DNA of 64,000 bases. Origin: Nonomuraea antri. GTDB taxonomy: Bacteria; Actinomycetota; Actinomycetes; Streptosporangiales; Streptosporangiaceae. Each line of letters starts with the position of its first letter. Positions within the stretch are counted from its first letter, which is position 1. The stretch covers positions 1 through 64,000 of the forward strand of contig NZ_JABCPZ010000001.1 in the NCBI RefSeq assembly GCF_013283785.1, given 5' to 3'. A program made the position numbers and the translations under genes. Positions 41,734 to 51,244 of this stretch are shown here, piece by piece. A model generated the notes under the pieces. That model did no database searches and was not told where the DNA came from. It saw nothing but the letters and a program-made list of their open reading frames with translations.

Positions 41734-42827
41734 GGCAGCTCCGCGGTGATCGTGGTGGGCCCGCCGGCCGGGCTGGTCACGGTGAACCTGCCGTCCAGCG
41801 CGGCCACCCGCCTGGCCAGCCCGGACAATCCGCCGCCCGCCGGGTTCGCGCCGCCCACTCCGTCGTCATGTACACGCACGACGATCATTGTGTCGCGCTC
41901 GCGCACCTCGACGGTGACCGCACCCGCCCCGGCGTGCTTGACCGCGTTGGTCACCGCCTCGCTGGCCACGAAGTACGAGACCGTCTCCACCGCCGTCGGC
42001 GGCCGCCCGGACAGCTCGCACACGACCTTGACCGGGACCCCGGCACGCTCGGCCACCCCGGCCAGCGCGTCGGCGAGCCCGAGCGAGTCCAGCGCCGACG
42101 GGTAGACCCGCCAGGCCACCTCGCGCAGCTCGGCCAGCGCCTGCTGGGCCTGCTCGTGCACCTGGTCGAGCAGTTCCGTGCGTCCCCGGCGGGCCCGTCC
42201 GGCCAGCATGGACAGCGCCACCAGCCGCTGCTGCAGCCCGTCGTGCAGGTCTCGCTCGATCCTGCGCCGCTCGGCGTCGACCGCGGCGAGCACGCCGGCG
42301 CGGCTCTCGGCCAGCTCGTCGATACGCCGCCGCAGCGCCTCGGTGGGATCGGGGGCGAGCATGCGCAGCGCCAGCCGCCGCTCCAGCCCGTGCACGCCCA
42401 CCAGCCCGGACAGGTCCAGGAACAGCAGCACGCACCCGGCCAGGCTGATGTAGGCCACCAGCGGCGCGGTCGGCGGCATGCCGTCGAACGGCAGGCCCCG
42501 GCCCCACGACCAGGCCAGCATGGCGCCCGTCCAGAGACCGATGCCGAGCAGCGCGACGACCACGCCGCCGAGCACGCCGACAGGCAGCCTGGCCGCCAGG
42601 TAACGCAGCTCCTGACCGTCCTCGCGGGCCGCGCCCAGCCCCAGCGCGCCGGGGTCGAGCCGCAGGCGGCGGGCCTCCAGCGCGGCCAGCCGCCGGGCCG
42701 ACTCGCGCGCCCACGGACGGCGGCCGAACGGCAGCGCCACCGCCACGAAGACCAGACCGGCCAGCGCGGTGGCGGCGCCCAGCGTCACCGCCCCGAGCAG
42801 ACGCAGCCCGCTAACCGCGATACGCAT
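41724..42827 (-). CDS. NarL-type sensor histidine kinase
   Basis: 367 residues. The N-terminal PF13796-like sensor region has about four membrane segments. The HisKA_3 motif ERRRIERDLHDGLQQRLVAL carries His195. The ATPase domain includes ASEAVTNAVKHAGAGAVTVE and DDGVGGANPAGGGLSGLARR. AAGGGGCGG-type ribosome-site sequence (AAGGGG) lies about 6 bases before the ATG at 42827. It overlaps the DedA gene (17 bases) and the response regulator (10 bases). The signal is probably cell-envelope stress, which is inferred. Confidence 0.94.
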   Translation of the reverse strand: MRIAVSGLRLLGAVTLGAATALAGLVFVAVALPFGRRPWARESARRLAALEARRLRLDPGALGLGAAREDGQELRYLAARLPVGVLGGVVVALLGIGLWTGAMLAWSWGRGLPFDGMPPTAPLVAYISLAGCVLLFLDLSGLVGVHGLERRLALRMLAPDPTEALRRRIDELAESRAGVLAAVDAERRRIERDLHDGLQQRLVALSMLAGRARRGRTELLDQVHEQAQQALAELREVAWRVYPSALDSLGLADALAGVAERAGVPVKVVCELSGRPPTAVETVSYFVASEAVTNAVKHAGAGAVTVEVRERDTMIVVRVHDDGVGGANPAGGGLSGLARRVAALDGRFTVTSPAGGPTTITAELPCG

Positions 42828-43428
42828 GCCGCCCCTTGCGCAACTCGCCGAGCCTGACCCCGGCGAAGACGAGCACGGCCAGCAGCACCAGCCCGATGAC
42901 CAGGTTGGTGCCCAGCCCGACGTACGTCTCGACCAGCGCCCAGTTCTCGCCCAGGAAATAGCCGGCCAGCACGAAAAGGGTGTTCCAGAGCAGGCTGCCG
43001 GCCGTGGTCAGCAGGGTGAACACGCCCAGCGGCATGCGTTCGACCCCGGCCGGAACGGAGATCAGGCTGCGGAAGATGGGGATCATCCGGCCGAAGAACA
43101 CGGTCTTGCGCCCGTGCTTGAGAAACCACGCCTCGGTCCTGGCGACGTCGGACACCTTCAGCAGCGGCAGCCGGGCGGCCAGGGCCAGCGTGCGCTCGCG
43201 GCCGAGCAGCGCGCCCACCCAGTACAGCGCGAGCGCGCCGACGACCGAGCCGGCCGTGGTCCAGGCCAGCACGCTCAGCAGGTTCATCTCGCCCTGCGAG
43301 GCGGTGAACCCGGCCAGCGGCAGGATCACCTCGCTGGGCAGGGGCGGGAACAGGTTCTCCAGCGCGATTGCCAGGCCCGCGCCGGGCGCGCCGAGGGTTT
43401 CCATCAGTTCGATCAGCCAGTCCGTCAT
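42811..43428 (-). CDS. DedA-family membrane protein
   Basis: 205 residues with several membrane segments. ENLFPPLPSEVILPLAGFTA and FGRMIPIFRSLISVPAG are the SNARE-associated/DedA signatures, including the conserved Glu and Arg. DedA proteins are lipid scramblase or flippase-like and affect envelope stability. It is first in a four-gene operon with the kinase, regulator and phosphatase, which suggests the system reacts to membrane state. Confidence 0.94.
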   Translation of the reverse strand: MTDWLIELMETLGAPGAGLAIALENLFPPLPSEVILPLAGFTASQGEMNLLSVLAWTTAGSVVGALALYWVGALLGRERTLALAARLPLLKVSDVARTEAWFLKHGRKTVFFGRMIPIFRSLISVPAGVERMPLGVFTLLTTAGSLLWNTLFVLAGYFLGENWALVETYVGLGTNLVIGLVLLAVLVFAGVRLGELRKGRHAYRG

Positions 43429-43507
43429 GTCTCAGAGGCTATGAATGGTCGGGTGGTGCCGGTAATGGGGCGCATGGCCGTTCTGGGGTGCGGAAAACCA
43501 CAGGTGT

Positions 43508-44452
43508 TCACTGAGCGGTACGCCGGAACGAGCGCCGGTAGCCGTCGGGCGGCACCCCGACGATCCGCTTGAACTGGCGGCGCAGCGTCGTGGCGGTGCC
43601 CATGCCGGTGGCCAGCGCGACCTCCTCGACGCTGCGACCGGTGGTCTCCAGCAGTTCCTGGGCCCGTCGGACGCGTTGCGCCAGCAGCCACTGCAGCGGC
43701 GTCTGCCCGGTGACGGCGAGGAAGCGGCGGCCGAGCTGGCGCGGGCTGACGTTCGCCTGCCTGGCCAGGTCGGGCACGGTCAGCGGCTGGTCGAGCCGTT
43801 CCAGCGCCCAGGCGAGCAGATCGGCGAGCAGGTGGTCGCCGGTGACCTGGACCGGCGTGGCCACGAACTGGGCCTGGCCGCCCAGCCGGTGCGGCGGCGT
43901 GACGAGGCGGCGGGCGACCGCGTTGGCGATGGCCGCGCCGTGGTCGAGGTGGACCAGGTGGAGGCAGAGATCGACAGCGGCGGCCTTGCCCGCGGCGGTG
44001 AGCACGCTGCCGTTGTCGGTGTACAGCACGTCCTGGTCCACGATGGCACTCGGATGACGGGCGGCCAGCTCCGCGGTGTGCGCCCAGTGGGTGGTGGCCC
44101 GCCGGCCGTCCAGCAGGCCGGCGGCGCCGAGCGCGAACGCCCCGGTGCACAGCGAGGCGATCCTGGCGCCCGCCTCGTGGGCCGCGCGGACGGCGTCGAC
44201 CAGCTCCGGCGGGGGCGGCACGTCGATGTCCGCGCACGCGGGCACGATCACGGTGTCGGCCTCGGCCAGGTGCTCCAGGCCGTGCTCGGGCTCGACCGCG
44301 AACGGGCCGATCCGCGCCGGTCCAGGGCCGCAGAGCCGCACGTCGTACCAGCCCGCGGTGGCCTCGCGCGGCGGGTTGCCGAAGATCTCGTAGGCCACTC
44401 CCAGTTCGAAGTGCAGCAGGTGTCCGGCGGTCGCCAGCGCGATCGTGTGCAT
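43508..44452 (-). CDS. GlxA-type AraC-family regulator (DJ-1-like N-terminus)
   Basis: 314 residues. The N-terminal DJ-1/PfpI-like domain has the elbow IASLCTGAFALGAAGLLDGR followed by ATTHWAHTAELA. The C-terminal AraC domain has LTVPDLARQANVSPRQLGRR and VEEVALATGMGTATTLRRQF. The ATG at 44452 (MHTIALATAGHLLHFE) fits the family; an upstream ATG at 44497 is possible and no Shine-Dalgarno decides. It is divergent from the saccharopine-dehydrogenase-like gene across 99 bases, its likely target. Confidence 0.93.
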   Translation of the reverse strand: MHTIALATAGHLLHFELGVAYEIFGNPPREATAGWYDVRLCGPGPARIGPFAVEPEHGLEHLAEADTVIVPACADIDVPPPPELVDAVRAAHEAGARIASLCTGAFALGAAGLLDGRRATTHWAHTAELAARHPSAIVDQDVLYTDNGSVLTAAGKAAAVDLCLHLVHLDHGAAIANAVARRLVTPPHRLGGQAQFVATPVQVTGDHLLADLLAWALERLDQPLTVPDLARQANVSPRQLGRRFLAVTGQTPLQWLLAQRVRRAQELLETTGRSVEEVALATGMGTATTLRRQFKRIVGVPPDGYRRSFRRTAQ

Positions 44453-44551
44453 GTCGGAAAGTGTACGGATGATGTCGTTACGGACGCTCACCCCCATGGT
44501 CCGGATCCCGCCAAAGTAGAGGTCATCGGAAAGCGCGAGATCGGGGAGATC

Positions 44552-45577
44552 ATGAGGACATCGGTGGCGGTCTACGGAGCGACCGGGCACACGGGCAGGT
44601 TCGTCGTCGCCGAGTTGCTGCGGCGCGGCTTCACGCCGATCGCGTCCGGCCGCGACGCCGCCCGGCTCGAATCGCTGGCCAAGGAGTGGGACGGGCTGGA
44701 GGTGCGACCGGCCTCCGTGGACGACCCGGACTCCCTGGACCGGGCCCTGGCCGGGGCGGCGGCCGTGATCAACGCCGCCGGGCCGTTCGCCGTGACGGCG
44801 GGCCCGGTGGTCGAGGCGGCCCTGCGGGCCGGCATCCCGTACGTGGACGTCGCCGCCGAGATCGAGGCGAACGCCGCGATGTTCGCCGGTTACGCGGACG
44901 CGGCGCGGGAGGCGGGCGTGCCGGTGGTGCCCGCGATGGCCTTCTACGGCGGCCTGGGCGACCTGCTGGTGACCGCGGCTCTCGGCGAGTCGGCCGCCGC
45001 GGACGAGGTGCACGTCGCGTACGGGCTGAGCGGCTGGCACCCGACGCCCGGCACCAGGATCGCCGGCCAGGTGTCGCACCAGCGGCGATCCGGCCGGCGG
45101 GTGCGGTTCACCGGCGGCGCGCTGGAGTACCACGACAACGAGCTGTCCCAGCAGGACTGGCTCTTCCCCGAGCCGCTGGGCCGCCGCCCGGTGATCGCCG
45201 AGTTCAGCATGGCCGACATCGTCACCGTGCCGAGCCACCTGGACGTGCCCGAGGTGCGCACTTACATGACCGTCACCGCCGCGCGCGAGCTGGCCGACGC
45301 GGACACGCCCGCGCCCGCGCCTTCGGACGAGCACGGGCGCTCCGACCAGACGTTCGTGGTCGACGCCGTGGTCGGCGCCGGCGGCGTCGAGCGCCGGGCG
45401 GTGGCCCGTGGCCAGGACATCTACGCGATCAGCGCGCCGCTGGCGGTGGAGGCCGTCAGCCGGCTCCTGGACGGGCGGTCCAGGCGGACGGGCGTGGCCT
45501 CGGCCGGCGCCATGTTCGACGCGGCGGACTTCCTGTCGGCGCTGGCGCCGCACCTGACGGTCGAGCTCCCAGCCTGA
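44552..45577 (+). CDS. Saccharopine dehydrogenase-like NAD(P)-binding oxidoreductase
   Basis: 341 residues. The Rossmann start VAVYGATGHTGRFVVAELLR then VINAAGPFAVTAGPVVEAAL and GIPYVDVAAEIEANAAMFAG are typical of trans-acting enoyl-reductase/saccharopine-dehydrogenase-like proteins. It has no second lysine-pathway domain, so it is probably not a lysine enzyme. GGGGAG lies four bases before the ATG. Its regulator is probably the divergent GlxA-type protein. The last 18 bases are imperfectly duplicated just after the stop (45581-45598). Confidence 0.9.
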   Translation: MRTSVAVYGATGHTGRFVVAELLRRGFTPIASGRDAARLESLAKEWDGLEVRPASVDDPDSLDRALAGAAAVINAAGPFAVTAGPVVEAALRAGIPYVDVAAEIEANAAMFAGYADAAREAGVPVVPAMAFYGGLGDLLVTAALGESAAADEVHVAYGLSGWHPTPGTRIAGQVSHQRRSGRRVRFTGGALEYHDNELSQQDWLFPEPLGRRPVIAEFSMADIVTVPSHLDVPEVRTYMTVTAARELADADTPAPAPSDEHGRSDQTFVVDAVVGAGGVERRAVARGQDIYAISAPLAVEAVSRLLDGRSRRTGVASAGAMFDAADFLSALAPHLTVELPA

Positions 45578-45672
45578 GGGATCGAGCTCTCGGCCTGACC
45601 GGGTGACCACTTTCCCACCCCGGCGGTGTCCATACCGGCGACAAGGGACCACGAGGAGGGAAGGGAGCCACC

Positions 45673-46737
45673 ATGCCAGGCATTCCACCGGCCGGGCACC
45701 CGGCCGAGGAACTGCTGACGCGGGCCCGCGACGGTGACGGCGAGGCGTTCCGCGGGCTCGTCGAGCCGTACCGGCACGAGCTCCAGGTGCACTGCTACCG
45801 CCTGCTCGGCTCCATGCAGGACGCCGAGGACCTGCTGCAGGAGACGTTGCTGGCGGCCTGGCGCGGGATCGGCGGCTACCGGGCGGAGGCGTCGATGCGC
45901 ACCTGGTTGTACCGGATCGCCACCAACCGTTGTCTCAACGCGCTGCGCGCCGGCGCCCGCCGGCCGACCGGTCAGGCGGCGACGTACCAGCCGGAGGTGG
46001 CGATGCCCGAGCCGTCGCACCGCCGCGCGGAGCCGAGCTGGCTGGAGCCGTACCCCGACGCGCTGCTCGGCGCGATCGCCGACGCGCGCCCCGGGCCCGA
46101 GGCGCGCTACGAGGTCAGGGAGTCGGTGTCGCTGGCGTTCCTGACCGCGCTGCAACACCTGCCGCCGCGCCGGCGGGCCGTGCTGGTGCTGCGCGACGTG
46201 CTGGGATTCCGGGCCGCCGAGGTGGCGGCCATGCTCGACACCACCGAGAACGCGGTGCACGCCGCGCTCAAACGGGCCAGGGCCGCGCTGCCGCGGGATC
46301 TGCCCGGCACGGACGTCCCGCTGCCCGGGTCGCCGCACGAGCGCCGGGTGGTGGCGGAGTTCGTCCGCGCCTTCGAGAACGGCGACGTCGACGCGATCGT
46401 GACCCTGCTGACCGGCGACGCGTGGCTGACCATGCCGCCGCTGCCGCTGGAGTACCAGGGCCGGGACGCCATCGGGGACTTCCTGCGCTCGGTCGCCTTC
46501 CGCGACGGTCGCAGGCACGCGCTGGTCCCGACCCGGGCGAACGGCCAGCCCGCGTTCGGCTGCTACCTGCGCGACCCGGGCACACCGATCCTGCACGCGC
46601 ACGGGCTGGTCGTGCTGACCCTGACCGGCGACGGGATCGACGCGATCACCCGCTTCCACGACAACGCGCTGCTGGCGGCGTTCGGCCTGCCCAGGTCGCT
46701 GCGCCTGACCGCCGGGGGTGACGATGCGCGGCGATAG
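45673..46737 (+). CDS. ECF-type sigma factor with SnoaL-like C-terminal domain
   Basis: 354 residues. Region 2 is CYRLLGSMQDAEDLLQETLL, AWRGIGGYRAEASMRTWLYR. Region 4 is LPPRRRAVLVLRDVLGFRAA, EVAAMLDTTENAVHAALKRA. The C-terminal ~130 residues form an NTF2/SnoaL-like domain (FVRAFENGDVDAIVTLLTGD). The layout fits the SigX5/TIGR02960-type group, where the extra domain replaces a separate anti-sigma factor. It overlaps the downstream efflux gene, so it may drive its expression. Confidence 0.92.
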   Translation: MPGIPPAGHPAEELLTRARDGDGEAFRGLVEPYRHELQVHCYRLLGSMQDAEDLLQETLLAAWRGIGGYRAEASMRTWLYRIATNRCLNALRAGARRPTGQAATYQPEVAMPEPSHRRAEPSWLEPYPDALLGAIADARPGPEARYEVRESVSLAFLTALQHLPPRRRAVLVLRDVLGFRAAEVAAMLDTTENAVHAALKRARAALPRDLPGTDVPLPGSPHERRVVAEFVRAFENGDVDAIVTLLTGDAWLTMPPLPLEYQGRDAIGDFLRSVAFRDGRRHALVPTRANGQPAFGCYLRDPGTPILHAHGLVVLTLTGDGIDAITRFHDNALLAAFGLPRSLRLTAGGDDARR

Positions 46738-48175
46738 CGGGCGGATGACGGCCGAGCAGGCGTGGGTGCTGGGGCTGGCGTCGCTGGCGTCGTTCATGAT
46801 GGCCCTGGACAGCCTGGTCGTGACGACGGCGCTGAGCACGATCAGGAACGACCTGCGGGCCTCGATCGAATCACTCGAATGGACCGTCAACGCCTACAAC
46901 CTGACGTTCGCGGTGCTGCTGCTGACCGGCGCGGCGCTGGGCGACAGGTTCGGCCGCCGCCGGATGTTCGTCGCCGGGCTGGCGGTGTTCACCGTCGCCT
47001 CAGTGGCCTGCGCGCTGTCACCGGGCGTCGGCGCGCTGGTCGCGGCCAGGGCGGTGCAGGGAGCGGGCGCGGCGCTGGTTCTGCCGCTGTCACTCACGCT
47101 GATCAGCGCCATGTTCCCGGCGCACCGGCGGGGCCGGGCCATGGGCCTGTACCTGGGCATCACCGGGCTGGCCACGTTCAGCGGGCCGTTCGTCGGGGGC
47201 GCCATCGCCGAGGGACTGGCCTGGCAGTGGATCTTCTGGCTGAACCTGCCGATCGGCGTGCTCGCGATCCTGCTCACGGCCAGGCGGGTGGCCGAGAGCC
47301 GGGGCGGGAACGACCGGCTCGACCTGCCCGGGGTCGGGCTGGTGACCGCGGGCGCGTTCGGCGTGGTCTGGGCGCTGGTGCGCGGAAACGCGGCCGGCTG
47401 GGCCGGCGCGGAGGTGCTGGGCACGCTGGGGCTCGGGGTCGCGCTGATGATCGCCTTCGTGCTCTGGGAACGGCGGGCGCCGGCGCCGATGTTGCCGATG
47501 CGGTTCTTCCGCGCCCGGGCGTTCGCCACCGCCAACCCGGCCAACTTCCTGGTGTTCGCCTCGCTGTACGGCACCATGTTCTTCCTGGCGCAGTACTTCC
47601 AGACCGTGCACGGCGACGGGCCGCTCGCCGCGGGCCTGCGGCTGATGCCGTGGACCGCGACGCTGATGGTGTGCGCGCCGATCGCCGGGCGGCTGGCCGA
47701 CCGGGTCGGCGAGCGCGCGTTCGTGGTGGCCGGGCTGCTGCTGCAGGCGTTGAGCATGGGCTGGATCGCGCTGGCCGCCGGGCCGGGCACCGGCTATCTG
47801 GAACTCCTGCCCGCGCTGGTCGTCGGCAGCGCCGGGCTGACCATGGCGATGCCCGCGGCGCAGAAGGCGGCGGTCGGGGCAGTGCGTCCTGAGGAGATCG
47901 GCCAGGCGTCCGGGGCGTTCATGATGCTGCGGATGTTCGGCGGGGTGTTCGGCACCTCGGTCACGGTGGCGGTCTTCGGCGCCGTCGGCGGTTACGCGTC
48001 GGCGGCCGAGTTCAGCGCGGGATTCTCGGCCGGGATGGGCGCGGTGTCGGCGTTCGCGTTCGCCGGGACGCTGGTCGCGCTCGGCATGCCGGGCCGGCGA
48101 CCGGCCGCGGGCGAGCGGTCAGCCGGCCCGGCCGGGGACGGCCTCGACCGCCGCGCGGCCCCGGTGCAGCGGTAG
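46724..48175 (+). CDS. MFS efflux transporter, DHA2 (drug:H+ antiporter) family
   Basis: About 483 residues, probably 14 membrane segments. LASFMMALDSLVVTTALSTI is the DHA2 opening, GAALGDRFGRRRMFVAGLAV motif A, and GITGLATFSGPFVGGAIAE motif C. The ATG at 46724 has GGGGGT at a 5-base spacing and overlaps the sigma-factor gene by 14 bases; ATG 46745, eight bases after that stop, would also give a good N-terminus. The last 57 bases overlap the convergent methyltransferase gene. It exports small molecules; the substrate is unknown. Confidence 0.93.
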   Translation: MRGDSGRMTAEQAWVLGLASLASFMMALDSLVVTTALSTIRNDLRASIESLEWTVNAYNLTFAVLLLTGAALGDRFGRRRMFVAGLAVFTVASVACALSPGVGALVAARAVQGAGAALVLPLSLTLISAMFPAHRRGRAMGLYLGITGLATFSGPFVGGAIAEGLAWQWIFWLNLPIGVLAILLTARRVAESRGGNDRLDLPGVGLVTAGAFGVVWALVRGNAAGWAGAEVLGTLGLGVALMIAFVLWERRAPAPMLPMRFFRARAFATANPANFLVFASLYGTMFFLAQYFQTVHGDGPLAAGLRLMPWTATLMVCAPIAGRLADRVGERAFVVAGLLLQALSMGWIALAAGPGTGYLELLPALVVGSAGLTMAMPAAQKAAVGAVRPEEIGQASGAFMMLRMFGGVFGTSVTVAVFGAVGGYASAAEFSAGFSAGMGAVSAFAFAGTLVALGMPGRRPAAGERSAGPAGDGLDRRAAPVQR

Positions 48176-49150
48176 CACCCGGTTCAGCCGCAGGCCGGCC
48201 GGCTCCAGCAGGCGGCGCAGGTGTGCGGTGTCGCGCTCGCGGCCGTTGCAGACGGTCATCATGTACAGGTCCATGGCCGCGACGAGCTCGGCGCGGTCCC
48301 GGGACTGCGGGGCGTCGGTGAGGGTTTCGACCAGGATCAGGCGCGTGCCTTCGCCCATCATGGCGCGGCAGTGGCTGAGCAGCGCGGCGCAGTGCTCGTC
48401 GTCCCAGTCGTGCAGGATGTCGCGCATCAGGTAGACGTCGCCACCGGCCGGGATGTCGCGGAAGAAGTCGCCGGACCTGATCTCGCAGCGGTCGGCGAGA
48501 CCGGCGGCGGTCAGGTTGCGCCGGGCCGGCTCGGCGGACTCGGCCCGGTCCAGCAGCACGCCGCGCCGGTCGGGGGCGGCGGCGACGAGCCTGGCCAGCA
48601 GGTCGCCGCGGCCGCCACCGACGTCCACGAGCAGGCAGCCGGGCGGCAGGTCGAGCACCCGCAGCAGCTCGCCGGCCTCCAGTTCGAGGTCGCACGCCTG
48701 CGAGCGGTGGAAGAGCGCGCCCAGTTCCGGGTCGGCGGCCAGGTACGCGAAGAAGCCGGTGCCGAAGCACGACTCGAACGCGGTCCGCCCGGTGCGCACG
48801 GCCTCGCCGAGCCCGCCCCATGCCCGCCCGACGACGCCGCCGACCAGCAGGGCGCTGGACAGCGCCGATCCCGGCGTGCCGGTGCACAACATCGCGCCGA
48901 GCGGGGTCAGCGCGTACTGGTCGCCCGGGCGCGGCTCGAAGACGCCGATCCCGCTCAGCGCGGCGAGCAGCCGGCCGAGCGCGTCGGGGTCGGCGCCCGC
49001 GTGCTTGGCCAGGGTGTCGAGGTCCAGCGGGCCGCCGGCCAGCAGGTCGGGGATGCCGAGTTCGGCGACGGTGACCAGGCCGTGCGAGATCACCTGGCCG
49101 TAGAGCAGTTCACGCATGCGCGCGGCGTTGGCCCGATCGACGTCATCCAC
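48119..49150 (-). CDS. SAM-dependent O-methyltransferase (Methyltransferase_2 type)
   Basis: 343 residues. An N-terminal dimerisation winged helix (LVTVAELGIPDLLAGGPLDL) is followed by a Rossmann domain with SAM motif VDVGGGRGDLLARL (GGGRG at about 178-182). MRDILHDWDDEHC carries the catalytic His247, as in polyketide O-methyltransferases such as DnrK/CarMT relatives. The gene stands alone. It could modify a polyketide or aromatic metabolite, but no polyketide genes are in the window. Confidence 0.92.
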   Translation of the reverse strand: MDDVDRANAARMRELLYGQVISHGLVTVAELGIPDLLAGGPLDLDTLAKHAGADPDALGRLLAALSGIGVFEPRPGDQYALTPLGAMLCTGTPGSALSSALLVGGVVGRAWGGLGEAVRTGRTAFESCFGTGFFAYLAADPELGALFHRSQACDLELEAGELLRVLDLPPGCLLVDVGGGRGDLLARLVAAAPDRRGVLLDRAESAEPARRNLTAAGLADRCEIRSGDFFRDIPAGGDVYLMRDILHDWDDEHCAALLSHCRAMMGEGTRLILVETLTDAPQSRDRAELVAAMDLYMMTVCNGRERDTAHLRRLLEPAGLRLNRVLPLHRGRAAVEAVPGRAG

Positions 49151-49314
49151 GGCCCCTCCTCAGGCGCCCGGTCCGGACACTGAAAGTGATGGTACCTAGC
49201 ACTGGGTGATTGCCCGGTAAAGACACTTAGATCGTCTCGTGGCTGGCTTGTTCCCTTATGCCGGGTACTGCACCGATCGGCCAATCATGCGCCATCTCCG
49301 AAGGGACACGCCCG

Positions 49315-49563
49315 ATGTACAAGCACGTCTTCATCGCACTCACGCTGGCCGCCGGAGGCCTGTTCCTGGCCGCCGGCCAGGCGTCCGCCGACGTGGTGGA
49401 CGACTTCCACGGCCCCGACGACCGGGTACGCACGCACACCGTCAGCCACCACACGCACGGCACCCGCGTGACGCGGACCGCCCACTCCGTGAGCTACTCG
49501 ACGCTCACCACGCGCACCCTCTCGCACCGCAGCTCGGTGCCCGTGACGGCGCTGCTGTACTGA
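49315..49563 (+). CDS. Small secreted His/Thr/Ser-rich protein
   Basis: 82 residues. A clean Sec signal (HVFIALTLAAGGLFLAAGQA then SAD) leaves a mature peptide of about 55 residues with five His and many Thr, Ser and Arg, and no Cys (HTVSHHTHGTRVTRTAHSVS). The ATG at 49315 is chosen because the signal starts there; AAGGG lies 10 bases upstream, and an in-frame ATG at 49258 would bury the signal. No family is recognised. The His pattern could bind metal, which is a guess. Confidence 0.68.
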   Translation: MYKHVFIALTLAAGGLFLAAGQASADVVDDFHGPDDRVRTHTVSHHTHGTRVTRTAHSVSYSTLTTRTLSHRSSVPVTALLY

Positions 49564-49650
49564 CGGCCGCCGGGGCGGCGCCGGTGACCCGCTCGTCGCC
49601 GTCTCCGCCCCGCCCGCCTTCAGTCGCCCGTCCTCAGGAGTGACGCGTCT

Positions 49651-50037
49651 TCAGGAGTCGCGCGTCGCGGCCCACATGCCGCGTTCGGCCTCGGCCAGCG
49701 TCGGGTACGACGGCAGCACCCGATCCAGGCCGGACAACCGCAGGATGCGGTCGAGCCTGCCGTGCACGCCGATCAGCGCCAGCGAGCCGCCGCAGTGCTC
49801 GACCTTCTTCCAGGCCGCGATCAGCAGGCTCAGCCCGGACGAGTCGCAGAACGTCAGCCCCGAGACGTCCAGCACCATCATCGGCGGATCGGGCAGCGTG
49901 CACACGGCCCGGTCGAGCTCGTCCTTGAGCCGCGACCTGGTCACCATGTCGAGTGCGCCGCGCAGCGTCAGGATCGCCCCGAGCGGCGCCGCGCCGACGC
50001 TGATCTCCAGCCGCTGTTCCTGGGCGGTGTTGTCCAA
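49651..50037 (-). CDS. STAS-domain anti-sigma factor antagonist
   Basis: 128 residues. The STAS fold is seen in MVLDVSGLTFCDSSGLSLLI, with the phosphorylatable Ser in D-S-S-G-L (residues 65-69), as in SpoIIAA/RsbV. Start TTG at 50037, with GGAAGG at a 9-base spacing. No kinase or phosphatase partner is adjacent, so the partner is unlinked. It regulates a sigma factor by partner switching. Confidence 0.92.
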   Translation of the reverse strand: MDNTAQEQRLEISVGAAPLGAILTLRGALDMVTRSRLKDELDRAVCTLPDPPMMVLDVSGLTFCDSSGLSLLIAAWKKVEHCGGSLALIGVHGRLDRILRLSGLDRVLPSYPTLAEAERGMWAATRDS

Positions 50038-50266
50038 CGGCGATCACCTTCCCACCAGAGCGGGCAGGGCTATCCGGCCAACCCCACAACCGTTCACAGG
50101 TATGCCCACAAGGCTCGGTCACAGTAACGCCGAGCAGGGCCGTCGCAGGTCAAGATATGCGATCTCGCCCGGCCGCGTCTCAGGTCTCGGTCATCCCGTG
50201 CGTACGGCACGCTCATCACCGCCCAAACCGTACGGACCCGGCCCCCGGTGGTAGAAGATTAGGGCG

Positions 50267-51244
50267 ATGCCCACTATCTACGATGTCGCCCGCCAGGCCG
50301 GCGTATCCGCGGCCACCGTGTCCCGCGTGCTCAACGGCCGCCAGAGCGTCGATCCCGACATGGTGGCCCGGGTGCTGGCCGCCGTGCGCGAGCTGGGCTA
50401 CCGGCCCAACGCGGTGGCGCGTAACCTGCGGCGCAGCCGCACCACGCTGTGGGCGGTGATCATCTCCGACATCGGCAACCCGTTCTTCACCGCCACCGTG
50501 CGCGGCATCGAGGACGTCGCCCAGCAGGCCGGCTACTCGGTCGTGTTGTGCAACAGCGACGAGAACCCGGCCAAGGAGGAGACGTACGTCGCCGCCGCGC
50601 TCAGCGAGCAGATGGCCGGGGTGATCATCGCCTCGGCGGGCAGCGGCAAGGCGGCCAAGGCGCTGCTGGAGTCGTCCATCCCGGTCGTCGCCATCGACAG
50701 GAAGCTGCCGCGCGGCGAGGTCGACACGGTCGTGGTCGACAACGAGGCGGGCGCGCGCGAGGCCACCGAGCACCTGCTGGGGGCCGGGTACCGGCGCGTC
50801 GCCTGCATCACCGGGCCCGAGGGCGTGAGCACCGCCGACCTGCGGCTGCGCGGCTACGCGAGCGCGATGCCGGGCGAGCCGCTGGTGGTGCGGGCAGACT
50901 TCCGTGAGCAGGGCGGCTACGACGCCATGTCCGCGCTGCTGTCCGGGCCCGACCGGCCGGACGCGGTGTTCGTGGCCAACAACCTGATGGCGGTCGGCGC
51001 GCTGCGCTGCCTGGCCGAGCACGACGTGAACGTGCCCGGGGAGATGGGCCTGGTCGGCTTCGACGACATCCCGTGGGCCGACCTGGTGCGTCCCTCGCTC
51101 ACCACCGTGGCCCAGCCCACCTACGAGCTGGGCCGGATGGCCGCCCGACTCCTGGTCGACCGCATCGCCTCCCCATCGGGCAAGCCGTCCACCGTCGTGC
51201 TACCCGCCGAACTGCACGCCCGCCAGAGCAGCCGCCTCACGTAG
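50267..51244 (+). CDS. LacI-family transcriptional regulator of the sugar operon
   Basis: 325 residues. The LacI helix-turn-helix and hinge (TIYDVARQAGVSAATVSRVL, then LGYRPNAVARNLRR) precede a periplasmic-binding-fold effector domain (VIISDIGNPFFTATVRGIED). The start is fixed by family alignment. It converges on the FGGY kinase gene with an 8-base overlap and belongs to the sugar utilisation locus. The operator-like sites at the operon head (60082-60107, 60172-60182) have the expected form and position. Confidence 0.94.
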   Translation: MPTIYDVARQAGVSAATVSRVLNGRQSVDPDMVARVLAAVRELGYRPNAVARNLRRSRTTLWAVIISDIGNPFFTATVRGIEDVAQQAGYSVVLCNSDENPAKEETYVAAALSEQMAGVIIASAGSGKAAKALLESSIPVVAIDRKLPRGEVDTVVVDNEAGAREATEHLLGAGYRRVACITGPEGVSTADLRLRGYASAMPGEPLVVRADFREQGGYDAMSALLSGPDRPDAVFVANNLMAVGALRCLAEHDVNVPGEMGLVGFDDIPWADLVRPSLTTVAQPTYELGRMAARLLVDRIASPSGKPSTVVLPAELHARQSSRLT

